From an uncultured Pelagibacteraceae bacterium (GTDB taxonomy: Bacteria; Pseudomonadota; Alphaproteobacteria; Pelagibacterales; Pelagibacteraceae): a stretch of 64,000 nt of DNA. The position numbers and the translations under genes were made by a program. The notes under the pieces were generated by a model that saw only the letters and a list, made by a program, of their open reading frames with translations, had not been told where the DNA came from and searched no databases. Below are positions 55,862-64,000 of this stretch, in pieces; position 1 is the first letter of the stretch; every line of letters starts with the position of its first letter. The DNA lies in NCBI GenBank assembly GCA_902573425.1, contig CACGJO010000003.1, positions 1 through 64,000 of the forward strand, given 5' to 3'.

Positions 55862-58800
55862 AATTATATAAAGAAAATAAAAAACTCTTGGAAGAAAATC
55901 ACTCTTATGACCCATCATTTGAGCATGATGCTTGCGGAGTCGGTCTAATAACTTCACTTGATGCTAAAAAAAAGAGAGAAGTGGTTGAATATGGAATTCA
56001 ATCTCTTAAAGCGGTTTGGCACAGGGGTGCAGTAGATGCAGATGGCAAATCTGGCGATGGTGCGGGTATTTGTATTGAAATACCTAAGGAATTTTTTTTG
56101 GAAAAAATAAAAGATACAGGTCATACCCACGAAGGTGAAAATCAAATATGTGTTGGCATGATTTTTTTACCAAGAACTGAGTATTCAGAACAAGAAAAAT
56201 CTAAAACAATTATTGAGCAAGTCTTAATCAAAAACGACTTTTATATCTATGGCTGGAGACAAGTCCCAGTAAATCCAGCTGTTCTTGGTCAAACAGCAGA
56301 CTCAAATAGACCTGAAATTACACAGGTAATTTTTAAAAGCAATAAACTGATGGAGAGAGATGACCTTGAAAGATTACTTTATGAGTCTAGAAAAAAAATA
56401 TTAAAAATTACAAGAGGCCAACAGATTAATGATCTCTATATTTGTTCATTAAGCTCTCGTTCTATTATTTATAAAGGAATGTTTTTAGCAGAAGCCTTAT
56501 CTGATTTTTACCCAGATCTTAACGATAAAAGATTTATTTCAAGATACGCTATTTTTCACCAAAGATTTTCAACAAATACTTTTCCTAGTTGGAAATTAGC
56601 ACAGCCCTTTAGATGTGTAGCACATAATGGAGAAATCAATACCCTAAAAGGAAATATAAATTGGATGAAAATTCATGAACAAGACATGTCGAGTAAATTA
56701 TTTAAGAATGTGGAAGATCTAAAACCGGTTATTACGCCCGGAAACTCTGATTCAGCTGCATTAGATAATGTTTTTGAATTATTAATACATTCTGGAAAAA
56801 CAGTTCCACTAATTAAACTTATGATGATGCCAGACGCATGGTCAAAAAGAAATAAAATTTTACCAAAATCTCATCAACAACTTTTTGATGTTCTTAACAG
56901 CACAATTGAGCCCTGGGATGGTCCTGCTGCAATCTGTGCCTCAGATAGTAAATGGGCTATAGCCGCAACAGACAGAAACGGATTAAGACCACTAAGATAT
57001 TCAATTACTACTGATAAGATATTCTGCGCAGGATCAGAAACAGGAATGGTAGAAATTCCTGAAAAAAAAATAATTGAGAAAGGAAGACTGGGTCCAGGCC
57101 AATTAATTGCTGTTAATTTAAAGAAAGGTAAGATTTACAAAGATAAAGAAATTAAAGACTATTTATCAAAAGACTATAAACAATTTAATAAACAAATAAT
57201 TCATTTAGATAAAAAAATAACAACACAAAAAGAGTTTGCCAATTTTTCAGAGGAAGATTTGAGAAGAAGACAATATCTTTCGGGATACAGTATTGAAGAT
57301 TTAGAATTAATACTGCATCCAATGGTCGAAGATGCCAAAGAAGCAACAGGATCAATGGGTGATGATACACCTGTAGCTGTGTTATCAAACCATTACCGAC
57401 CGATTTCACATTATTTTAGACAAAATTTTAGTCAAGTTACAAATCCGCCGATCGACTCCTTGAGAGAGAATAATGTGATGAGTTTGAAAACAAGATTTGG
57501 AAATCTGGGAAACATCTTAGATTTTGAAAATTTAACAAAAGAAAATATATATGTTCTTGACAGCCCAATACTTAGCAATTCGCAATTAAAAAAATTTAAA
57601 TCAATGTTTTCTGAAAAAGTGAAAGTTATAGATTGTACTTTTAATGTAAATGAAAGTTTAAAAGAAAGAATTGAAAAAATTAAAGTTGAAGCTGAAGTGG
57701 CAGTTAGAGAAGGTGCAAGTCACTTAATTCTCTCTGATAAGAATATTTCATATCAAAGAGCTGTTGTGCCAATGATTTTAGCAGTTGGTGCGGTGCATTC
57801 AAATTTAGTAAAATTATGTATCAGAGGTTACGCTTCTATCAACGTTGAAACTTCCGAGGCAATGGATACTCATTCTTTCGCAGTTCTTATAGGAGTCGGC
57901 GCAACTACAATTAATCCTTACTTAGCAATTGATAGTATTCACCAGAGATTTGATAAAAAATTATTTGGTAAATTAGATTTTGAGTCTTGTGTGCTTAGAT
58001 TTAAAAGATCTATAAATGCCGGACTATTAAAAATAATGTCTAAAATGGGAATATCTGTATTAAGTTCTTATAGAGGTGGATGTAATTTTGAAGCTGTTGG
58101 TTTAAGTAGAGGATTAGTCGCGGACTACTTTCCTGGCATGGTATCTAGAATATCAGGGATCGGAGTTTCAGGAATTGAGAAAAAAATAAAAGAATTACAT
58201 TCCAAAGCATATCAGAAAAATGTTGTAGTACTCCCAATTGGTGGACTTTATAAATACAGAAAAACTGGTGAGGATCATCAATTTCAAGGAAATCTTATTC
58301 ATTTACTTCAACATTCTGTTGGCAAAAATTCATATGATCTTTTTAAAAAATATACTTATGGAATCTATAAACTTAACCCAACAAATTTAAGAGATCTTTT
58401 AGAATTTAGAAGTTCAAACAAATCTATAAATATTGACGAAGTAGAACCAATTGAAAAGATCACACCAAGGTTTGGAAGCGGAAGTATGTCCCATGGCGCT
58501 CTTTCATCCGAGGCACATGAAACTCTAGCGATAGGAATGAATAGAATAAAAGGTGCTTCATGCAGTGGCGAAGGTGGTGAGGATGAAAAAAGATTTAAAG
58601 TTCTAGAAAACGGAGATTCTGCAAATTCTAAAGTAAAACAAGTGGCATCAGCAAGATTTGGAGTTACTGTTAAATACCTAAATAATTGTAAAGAGATCGA
58701 AATAAAAATTGCACAAGGTGCAAAACCTGGGGAAGGTGGACAGTTACCAGGGTTCAAAGTCACAAAAGAAATTGCCAGATTACGTCATTCTACTCCCGGA

Positions 58801-60357
58801 GTAACTTTAATTTCTCCTCCGCCTCATCATGATATCTATTCTATAGAGGATTTAGCCCAATTAATTTACGATTTAAAACAAGTAAATCCAAAAGCTAGAG
58901 TTGGGGTAAAATTAGTTGCTTCAACTGGTATAGGAACCATTGCAGCTGGAGTTGCGAAAGCTAAAGCGGATATAATTTTAATTTCTGGTCATTCTGGCGG
59001 AACAGGCGCAAGCCCTCAAACGAGTGTAAAATATGCTGGTGTTCCATGGGAAATGGGATTAACAGAAGCAAATCAAATTCTTACTCTTAATCAACTTCGA
59101 CATAAGGTAACTTTAAGAACTGATGGCGGAATAAAAACTGGGAGAGATGTTGTAATGGCAGCCATGATGGGTGCAGAGGAATTTGGAATGGGCACATCAT
59201 CGCTTATCGCTATGGGATGTATAATGGTTAGACAATGTCATTCAAATACTTGTCCAGTTGGAGTTTGCTCACAAGATGAAAAACTTAGAGCAAAGTTTAC
59301 AGGAACCCCGGAAAAAGTTGTCAATTTCTTTACTTATGTTGCTATGGAAGTAAGAGAAATTTTAGCCTCTTTAGGATTTAAATCTTTAAAAGATGTCATT
59401 GGAAGAACTGATTTACTTCATCAGGTCAGTAGAGGATCACCTAACCTTGATGATTTAGATTTAAACCCTTTATTAGTAAAAACCGACCCAGGAGACAATG
59501 CAAGATATTCAGAGAGCGATTTAATAAACCATGTGCCTGATAACAATATTGATGAGAAAGTATGGAGCCAAGTTAAGGATGAACTAAAACAAAACAAAAA
59601 AATGACGTTGAATGCAGTTGCAAAGAATACAGATAGGGCAATTGGAACAAAATTATCCCATTACATTTTTAAAAAGTTTGGAGAAAATTTTACAAGTGAA
59701 GCATTAAATATTTCTTTAGAAGGTTCCGCAGGTCAATCCTTAGGAGCTTTTTTATGCAAAAGTATTAAAATTAAATTATTTGGCGATGCAAACGATTATG
59801 TAGCAAAAGGATTATCTGGTGGAAAAATTGTAGTAGTGCCCTCAAAAGAAAATAATTTTAAATCAAATGAAAATACAATTATTGGTAATACAGTTCTTTA
59901 TGGAGCGACTTCAGGAAAATTATTTGCAGCAGGTAAAGCTGGAGAAAGATTTGCAGTAAGAAATTCAGGTGCTATTTCAGTAATTGAGGGTTGCGACGCA
60001 AATGGTTGTGAGTATATGACCGGAGGCGAAGTTTACATCTTGGGCAGAGTAGGAGACAACTTTGCTGCTGGAATGACAGGAGGAATGGCATTTGTCTATG
60101 ACCCAGAAAATATTTTTGAGAATTATGTAAATTCCGCAAGTGTTGTTTGGCAGAAACCAGAAACTAAATATTGGAAAGAAAGGTTAAAAACTGTTTTGGA
60201 AGAATATAATTCAGAGACTCAATCTGAAATATCTAAACAAATTTTACAAAACTTTTCAGACGAAGTTGCAAATTTTAAACAAGTTTGTCCAATAGAAATG
60301 TTGAATAAACTGCAAAATCCAATTACTCTAAAGAAAAATATTTTAGAGACCGGATAA
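55858..60357 (+). CDS. gltB: Glutamate synthase (NADPH) large subunit
   Basis: Alpha subunit of glutamate synthase: glutamine hydrolysis plus reductive transfer to 2-oxoglutarate. 1499 aa. After a propeptide of about 25 residues the mature N-terminal catalytic Cys is in FEHDACGVGLIT, opening the class-II amidotransferase domain. A central domain, an FMN-binding synthase domain (VGVKLVASTGIGTIAAGVAKAKAD; SGHSGGTGASPQTS), the 3Fe-4S cysteines in VRQCHSNTCPVGVCSQ, and a C-terminal beta-helix with glycine repeats follow. Start codon is TTG, overlapping the gltD stop by 4 nt. Confidence 0.96.
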   Translation: MKLYKENKKLLEENHSYDPSFEHDACGVGLITSLDAKKKREVVEYGIQSLKAVWHRGAVDADGKSGDGAGICIEIPKEFFLEKIKDTGHTHEGENQICVGMIFLPRTEYSEQEKSKTIIEQVLIKNDFYIYGWRQVPVNPAVLGQTADSNRPEITQVIFKSNKLMERDDLERLLYESRKKILKITRGQQINDLYICSLSSRSIIYKGMFLAEALSDFYPDLNDKRFISRYAIFHQRFSTNTFPSWKLAQPFRCVAHNGEINTLKGNINWMKIHEQDMSSKLFKNVEDLKPVITPGNSDSAALDNVFELLIHSGKTVPLIKLMMMPDAWSKRNKILPKSHQQLFDVLNSTIEPWDGPAAICASDSKWAIAATDRNGLRPLRYSITTDKIFCAGSETGMVEIPEKKIIEKGRLGPGQLIAVNLKKGKIYKDKEIKDYLSKDYKQFNKQIIHLDKKITTQKEFANFSEEDLRRRQYLSGYSIEDLELILHPMVEDAKEATGSMGDDTPVAVLSNHYRPISHYFRQNFSQVTNPPIDSLRENNVMSLKTRFGNLGNILDFENLTKENIYVLDSPILSNSQLKKFKSMFSEKVKVIDCTFNVNESLKERIEKIKVEAEVAVREGASHLILSDKNISYQRAVVPMILAVGAVHSNLVKLCIRGYASINVETSEAMDTHSFAVLIGVGATTINPYLAIDSIHQRFDKKLFGKLDFESCVLRFKRSINAGLLKIMSKMGISVLSSYRGGCNFEAVGLSRGLVADYFPGMVSRISGIGVSGIEKKIKELHSKAYQKNVVVLPIGGLYKYRKTGEDHQFQGNLIHLLQHSVGKNSYDLFKKYTYGIYKLNPTNLRDLLEFRSSNKSINIDEVEPIEKITPRFGSGSMSHGALSSEAHETLAIGMNRIKGASCSGEGGEDEKRFKVLENGDSANSKVKQVASARFGVTVKYLNNCKEIEIKIAQGAKPGEGGQLPGFKVTKEIARLRHSTPGVTLISPPPHHDIYSIEDLAQLIYDLKQVNPKARVGVKLVASTGIGTIAAGVAKAKADIILISGHSGGTGASPQTSVKYAGVPWEMGLTEANQILTLNQLRHKVTLRTDGGIKTGRDVVMAAMMGAEEFGMGTSSLIAMGCIMVRQCHSNTCPVGVCSQDEKLRAKFTGTPEKVVNFFTYVAMEVREILASLGFKSLKDVIGRTDLLHQVSRGSPNLDDLDLNPLLVKTDPGDNARYSESDLINHVPDNNIDEKVWSQVKDELKQNKKMTLNAVAKNTDRAIGTKLSHYIFKKFGENFTSEALNISLEGSAGQSLGAFLCKSIKIKLFGDANDYVAKGLSGGKIVVVPSKENNFKSNENTIIGNTVLYGATSGKLFAAGKAGERFAVRNSGAISVIEGCDANGCEYMTGGEVYILGRVGDNFAAGMTGGMAFVYDPENIFENYVNSASVVWQKPETKYWKERLKTVLEEYNSETQSEISKQILQNFSDEVANFKQVCPIEMLNKLQNPITLKKNILETG

Positions 60358-60363
60358 CAATAA

Positions 60364-61362
60364 ATGAAAATACTGATTACGGGTGGTTGTGGGTTTATAG
60401 GCTCAAGTCTTGCTATTTTCTTAAAAGAAAAAATTAAAACAGCTCAAATTACTAGTATTGATAATTTATCTAGAAAAGGTTCAACTTTAAATAAAAATAG
60501 AATCACAAAAAAAAAAATTTCAAACATTAAAAAAGATATTTCTAATTTCAGTAGTATAAAAAAATTAAAAAAGTTTGATTTAGTAATACATTGCGCTGCA
60601 GAACCCGCTATAGAGGCATCTAGAAAAAAGATCGAAGAGGTATTTAATTCTAATTTATTAGGGACTTTTAATATTTTAAAGAAATGTGCCAAAGATAATT
60701 CAAATATTATATATCTATCAAGCTCCAGAGTTTATTCGATTGAAAATTTATATAAATTAAAAAAAAAAGGAACAGTAAAAGAAAACTTTAATATAAATAA
60801 TCCAAAGTCTATTTATGGATTTACAAAACTTAGTTCAGAGTTATTGATAAAAGAATATGCTTATTTACATAAAATAAAATACTTAATTAATAGAGTTGCT
60901 TTAGTATCTGGCCCTTGGCAATTTGGCAAAGAGGAGCAAGGTTTTGTAAGTCTATGGTTATGGAGACATCTTAACAATTTAAAACTTAACTATATTGGTT
61001 TTGGTGGTACTGGAAAACAAGTACGTGATGTGCTCCATATAGAGGATCTTTGTGAATTAGTTTTATTACAAATCCAGAAAATAAAAAAAATCAACAACAA
61101 ACTTTTTAATGTTGGTGGTGGGAAGAAAAACTCAATTAATCTTTTGCAACTCACTAAACTCTCACAAGATATAACAAGAAATAAAATTAAAATTGGAAGA
61201 GTAAAAAAAACTTCATCTTATGATGTGCCTTATTTTATTTCAGATTTAAATTATGTAAAAAAACTTTATAAATGGGAACCTAGAAGAAACTTAAAAAAAG
61301 TTGTTGCAGATCTATATTTTTGGATGTTGGATAATAATTCTATTCTTAAAAAATATTTTTAA
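60364..61362 (+). CDS. NAD-dependent epimerase/dehydratase
   Basis: 332 aa extended SDR. NAD-binding TGGCGFIGSSLAIFL, IDNLSRKGS, HCAAEPAIEASR, the serine motif YLSSSRVYS, catalytic YGFTK intact, and GTGKQVRDVLHIEDL then FNVGGGKKNS. It resembles CDP-paratose 2-epimerases like the gene at 52314 but keeps the catalytic Tyr. It starts 6 nt after gltB and could be co-transcribed with glutamate synthase. The C-terminus overlaps the convergent hydrolase by 17 nt. The precise sugar is not readable. Confidence 0.85.
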   Translation: MKILITGGCGFIGSSLAIFLKEKIKTAQITSIDNLSRKGSTLNKNRITKKKISNIKKDISNFSSIKKLKKFDLVIHCAAEPAIEASRKKIEEVFNSNLLGTFNILKKCAKDNSNIIYLSSSRVYSIENLYKLKKKGTVKENFNINNPKSIYGFTKLSSELLIKEYAYLHKIKYLINRVALVSGPWQFGKEEQGFVSLWLWRHLNNLKLNYIGFGGTGKQVRDVLHIEDLCELVLLQIQKIKKINNKLFNVGGGKKNSINLLQLTKLSQDITRNKIKIGRVKKTSSYDVPYFISDLNYVKKLYKWEPRRNLKKVVADLYFWMLDNNSILKKYF

Positions 61363-62122
61363 CCATTCTATCTAATTCAGCGGTAATTCTTTTCAGATTT
61401 TTTTTGTTAGAGAGGCTATGATCTCCATTTTTTATAATCACAATTTCTTTTTTAGCTTTTGTGAATAAGGTTAAAACTTTCCTTGAAAAAGAGACAGGAA
61501 CTGCTTCATCCTTTTGGCCATGGAACATAGTAACATTTATTCTAAGACCTATTTTTTTTGATAAAACTTTATTTTTTCTTCCATCTTTTATCAATTGATA
61601 AGTTACAGGATATTCATATTGTTTTTTTTTATTATTTGGATCACCATGCTTAATTATACTAATACCTTTCGAGATTATTTCTTGCTTTATTTTTTTTGGA
61701 AATTTTTTCCACATAAGTCTTTCCAAAAATTCTGGGGCAGAACCAATACCTATAAAACCTTTAATTTGATTTTTAAAATATTCAAATTGATTTAATGAAA
61801 TCCAAGCACCCATACTTGATCCAATTAAAATAAAGCTATTTTTTTTTATAATTTTTTTAATTGAGTTTTTTACATCTTTCGACCATTCACTTATATTTCC
61901 TTTAGTAAACTCCCCAGATGATTTGCCATGTCCAGAATATTCTATTGCTAAAAATCCTAATTTATTTTTTCTTGCATACTTATTAAATGCTGTAGGCTTT
62001 TCACCATCAATATCTGACATAAAACCGGGTAAAAAAATTATATATAGTTTTTTTTTGTAATAATTGACCAAATATCTAAGTTTTTTTGTTCTCGATATTT
62101 TTAGGTATCTAAATTTTTTCAT
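61346..62122 (-). CDS. Alpha/beta-fold hydrolase
   Basis: 258 aa. Nucleophile motif LIGSSMGAWISL (about residue 103), an acid in HGQKDEAVPVSFS and a catalytic histidine in KNGDHSLSNKKNL. The N-terminal IIFLPGFMSDIDGEKPTA and YSGHGKSSGEF are typical of the serine aminopeptidase/acyl-hydrolase branch. No signal peptide is evident. The substrate is unknown. It is convergent with the epimerase (17-nt overlap) and divergent from galE. Confidence 0.8.
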   Translation of the reverse strand: MKKFRYLKISRTKKLRYLVNYYKKKLYIIFLPGFMSDIDGEKPTAFNKYARKNKLGFLAIEYSGHGKSSGEFTKGNISEWSKDVKNSIKKIIKKNSFILIGSSMGAWISLNQFEYFKNQIKGFIGIGSAPEFLERLMWKKFPKKIKQEIISKGISIIKHGDPNNKKKQYEYPVTYQLIKDGRKNKVLSKKIGLRINVTMFHGQKDEAVPVSFSRKVLTLFTKAKKEIVIIKNGDHSLSNKKNLKRITAELDRMVKNIF

Positions 62123-62195
62123 ATAAATTAAATATAACTAATCTGATAATATATTATTTTGTGATTTGATTTAAATAAATGTTAAATTCATCTAT

Positions 62196-63170
62196 ATGAA
62201 CATTCTATTAACTGGTGGTGCGGGTTATATTGGAAGCCATACCGCATTATCCTTAATTGATAACGGTCACTCAGTGACAGTTATTGACAACCTCATAACT
62301 GGCAGCAAGACACTAATACCCTCAGAAGCAAAGCATTACAATTTTGATATTGCAGACGAAAGTTTAATAAAAAAAATTTTAAAAGAAAATAAATTCGATA
62401 TAGCTATGCATTTTGCTGGGCTCACAAGAGTAGATGAATCAGTTAAATATCCAGAGAAATATCAACTTCACAACTTTGAAAAATCAAAAATATTTTTTTC
62501 ATCATGTATTAAAAATAATCTAAAAAAAATTATATTTTCTTCAAGTGCTGGGGTTTATGGAAATAGTAACTCTACCAATTTAACTGAAGATAGTGAATTA
62601 AAGCCAATTAACCCATACGCTGACTCGAAATATAAAATTGAAAATTATTTAATTGAAATTTCAAAAAAAGATAAAGTCGATTACACAATTTTAAGATATT
62701 TTAATGTAGCAGGAGCTGACAAAAGCAAAAGGTCTGGGCTTATTGCAAGATCCTCTACAAATCTGATTAAAGTTATATGTGAAGTAGCAACTAAAAAAAG
62801 AGAGAAAATTATAATAAATGGAGATGACTATGAAACAAAAGATGGTACAGCTATAAGAGATTTTATACATGTAACTGATATAGCTGATATGCATGTTTTA
62901 GCTGCTGATAATCTTTTAAAAAAAACTACTACAAATATTTTTAACTGTGGTTATGGAAGTGGATATTCCGTCAAAGAAGTTATTACCGAAATGGAAAAAA
63001 TCATTAAAAATAAATTACAAGTAGAAATTGGACCACGCAGACCAAATGATATAGCAGTTTCAATTGCAAATAGTGATAAATTTAAAAAAGAATTTAATTG
63101 GAAACCAAGGTTTAATAATTTAAATATTATTTTAAGTTCAGCATTGAATTGGGAAAGAAATAATTCATGA
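62196..63170 (+). CDS. galE: UDP-glucose 4-epimerase
   Basis: 324 aa, normal GalE length. NAD-binding TGGAGYIGSHTALSLIDNGHSVTVIDNL, HFAGLTRVDESVKYP, serine motif FSSSAGVYGN, catalytic YADSK (about residue 147), RYFNVAGA, and DGTAIRDFIHVTDIADMH, all typical of GalE. It interconverts UDP-glucose and UDP-galactose for polysaccharide precursors. Its TGA overlaps the next gene's ATG by 4 nt, placing it in a glycan operon running off the window. Confidence 0.93.
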   Translation: MNILLTGGAGYIGSHTALSLIDNGHSVTVIDNLITGSKTLIPSEAKHYNFDIADESLIKKILKENKFDIAMHFAGLTRVDESVKYPEKYQLHNFEKSKIFFSSCIKNNLKKIIFSSSAGVYGNSNSTNLTEDSELKPINPYADSKYKIENYLIEISKKDKVDYTILRYFNVAGADKSKRSGLIARSSTNLIKVICEVATKKREKIIINGDDYETKDGTAIRDFIHVTDIADMHVLAADNLLKKTTTNIFNCGYGSGYSVKEVITEMEKIIKNKLQVEIGPRRPNDIAVSIANSDKFKKEFNWKPRFNNLNIILSSALNWERNNS

Positions 63171-64000
63171 ATTTTAAAGTATTGCAAGTTATACCAAAAT
63201 TAGGATATGGCGGTGCAGAAACAGGCTGTTATGATATTGCCCACTATCTAGCAGAAAAAAATTGTAAATCTTACATTGTTACAAGTGGTGGGCCATTATT
63301 AAAATTTATTCGAAAAGATAAGGTCAAAGTTTTTAGGCTTCCTGTCCAATCAAAGAATCCTTTGCTAATTTTACTTAATACAATTTTTATTTCTTTAATC
63401 ATAATTTTTTTAAGAATTGATATAGTACATGCCAGAAGTAGAGCACCTGCCTGGTCTTGTCTTCTTTCTTGTATAATCACAAGAACTAAGTTTGTGACAA
63501 CATTTCACGGAGTATACAATTTTTCAAATAAACTTAAAAAAATTTATAACTCTGTTATGGTAAGATCAAATTTAATTATAGCTGGATCAAATTTTGTCTT
63601 TAATCATATCCATAAAAATTATGGAGAATTGATAACATCCAAAAAAAGATTGTTAGTTATTTTTAGGGGAATCAATACAGAATATTTCGATAACTCAAAA
63701 ATAACGAGTGATAAAGTCAAAGACTTCAAATCATTAGTAAATTTTGATCCTGAAAAGTTTAAAATTTTATTACCCGGAAGACTAACTAAGTGGAAAGGTC
63801 ACGAAATGTTCATTGAGTCTTTATTCATTTTAAAAACAAAGTACGGGAAAGAAAATTTTCAAGCTGTTATTCTTGGATCTGATCAAGGAAGAAAAGTGTA
63901 TTTTAAAAAATTGATATCTATGATTGAAAAATATAGTTTAAAAAGCAATGTATTTTTCTTACAGCATGCAAAAGAAATGCCAGTTGCTTATTATATTTCA
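63167..64000 (+). CDS. GT4-family glycosyltransferase (partial, runs off right edge)
   Basis: Open to the window end (278 codons) and absent from the ORF track. The start MNFKVLQVIPKLGYGGAETG is the classical GT-B N-terminus of family-4 glycosyltransferases. A membrane-associated hydrophobic stretch (about residues 67-82) is followed by DIVHARSRAPAW, TTFHGVY, and the GT-B C-domain start KILLPGRLTKWKGHEMFIESL with the RLxxxKG motif. The E-x7-E donor motif would lie beyond the edge. ATG overlaps the galE TGA. A role in surface polysaccharide assembly is inferred from family and neighbour. Confidence 0.88.
   Translation, partial: MNFKVLQVIPKLGYGGAETGCYDIAHYLAEKNCKSYIVTSGGPLLKFIRKDKVKVFRLPVQSKNPLLILLNTIFISLIIIFLRIDIVHARSRAPAWSCLLSCIITRTKFVTTFHGVYNFSNKLKKIYNSVMVRSNLIIAGSNFVFNHIHKNYGELITSKKRLLVIFRGINTEYFDNSKITSDKVKDFKSLVNFDPEKFKILLPGRLTKWKGHEMFIESLFILKTKYGKENFQAVILGSDQGRKVYFKKLISMIEKYSLKSNVFFLQHAKEMPVAYYIS

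Overview
The window is a very AT-rich, densely packed bacterial chromosome segment. The base composition, 1-17 nt gene overlaps, near-absence of intergenic DNA, lysine/asparagine/isoleucine-rich proteins and alphaproteobacterial gene order all point to a streamlined SAR11-type alphaproteobacterium (Pelagibacterales). This placement comes from pattern recognition; no database search was run. I see no insertion sequence, prophage, integrase, CRISPR array or rRNA operon.

Layout. (1) 1-799, minus: a polytopic membrane glycosyltransferase-like gene that runs off the left edge. (2) 908-8609, plus: sucC-sucD-sucA-sucB-lpd, i.e. succinyl-CoA synthetase plus the whole 2-oxoglutarate dehydrogenase complex, followed by priA. 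(3) 10675-15450, plus: the F1 ATP synthase operon atpHAGDC. (4) 15440-21964, minus: rplU-rpmA-obgE-proB-proA-nadD-rsfS-ctpA-rppH. (5) 22030-24499, minus: metX-metW-gloB, preceded by a consensus promoter, a SAM-II riboswitch and an intrinsic terminator. (6) 24700-30098: hisC-tyrA (plus), then plsC-like and argH-lptM-lysA (minus); the 40-aa LptM-like lipoprotein is absent from the ORF track. (7) 30123-35369: a TlpA-like thioredoxin, an esterase, an HNH protein, coq7/dsbB/DedA (minus), tRNA-Leu(CAA) and an acyl-CoA ligase. (8) 35370-39572: an ultra-basic 22-aa peptide gene with its own signals, convergent with the helicase-terB-fdxA-carD operon. (9) 39707-44462: an aminotransferase and a TAXI-type TRAP transporter. 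(10) 44464-51481, minus: two separable sets. One is aceE-aceF with a PaaI thioesterase and a DMT permease; its E1 carries an N-terminal lipoyl domain. The other is an acetyl-CoA acetyltransferase with a 46-aa membrane-peptide gene overlapping its stop. (11) 51574-54254: tRNA-Arg(ACG), an orphan HisH-like amidotransferase, a sugar-nucleotide epimerase and uppP. (12) 54422-64000: gltD-gltB, then envelope-glycan genes (two SDR epimerases and a GT4 glycosyltransferase cut by the right edge) with a hydrolase on the other strand.

Together the genes cover central carbon oxidation (PDH, OGDH, SCS), ATP synthesis, glutamate assimilation, amino-acid biosynthesis (Pro, Met, His/Phe/Tyr, Lys, Arg), ubiquinone, disulfide formation and surface polysaccharide. 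Most of the window is ordinary SAR11 core genome. The unusual items are small or regulatory: the lipoyl-E1 fusion, the SAM-II switch whose 3' strand can pair with the terminator arm, the ultra-basic peptide, the thiolase-coupled membrane peptide, an epimerase with Phe at the catalytic Tyr position, and an acyl-CoA ligase whose start codon lies 4 nt after a tRNA.
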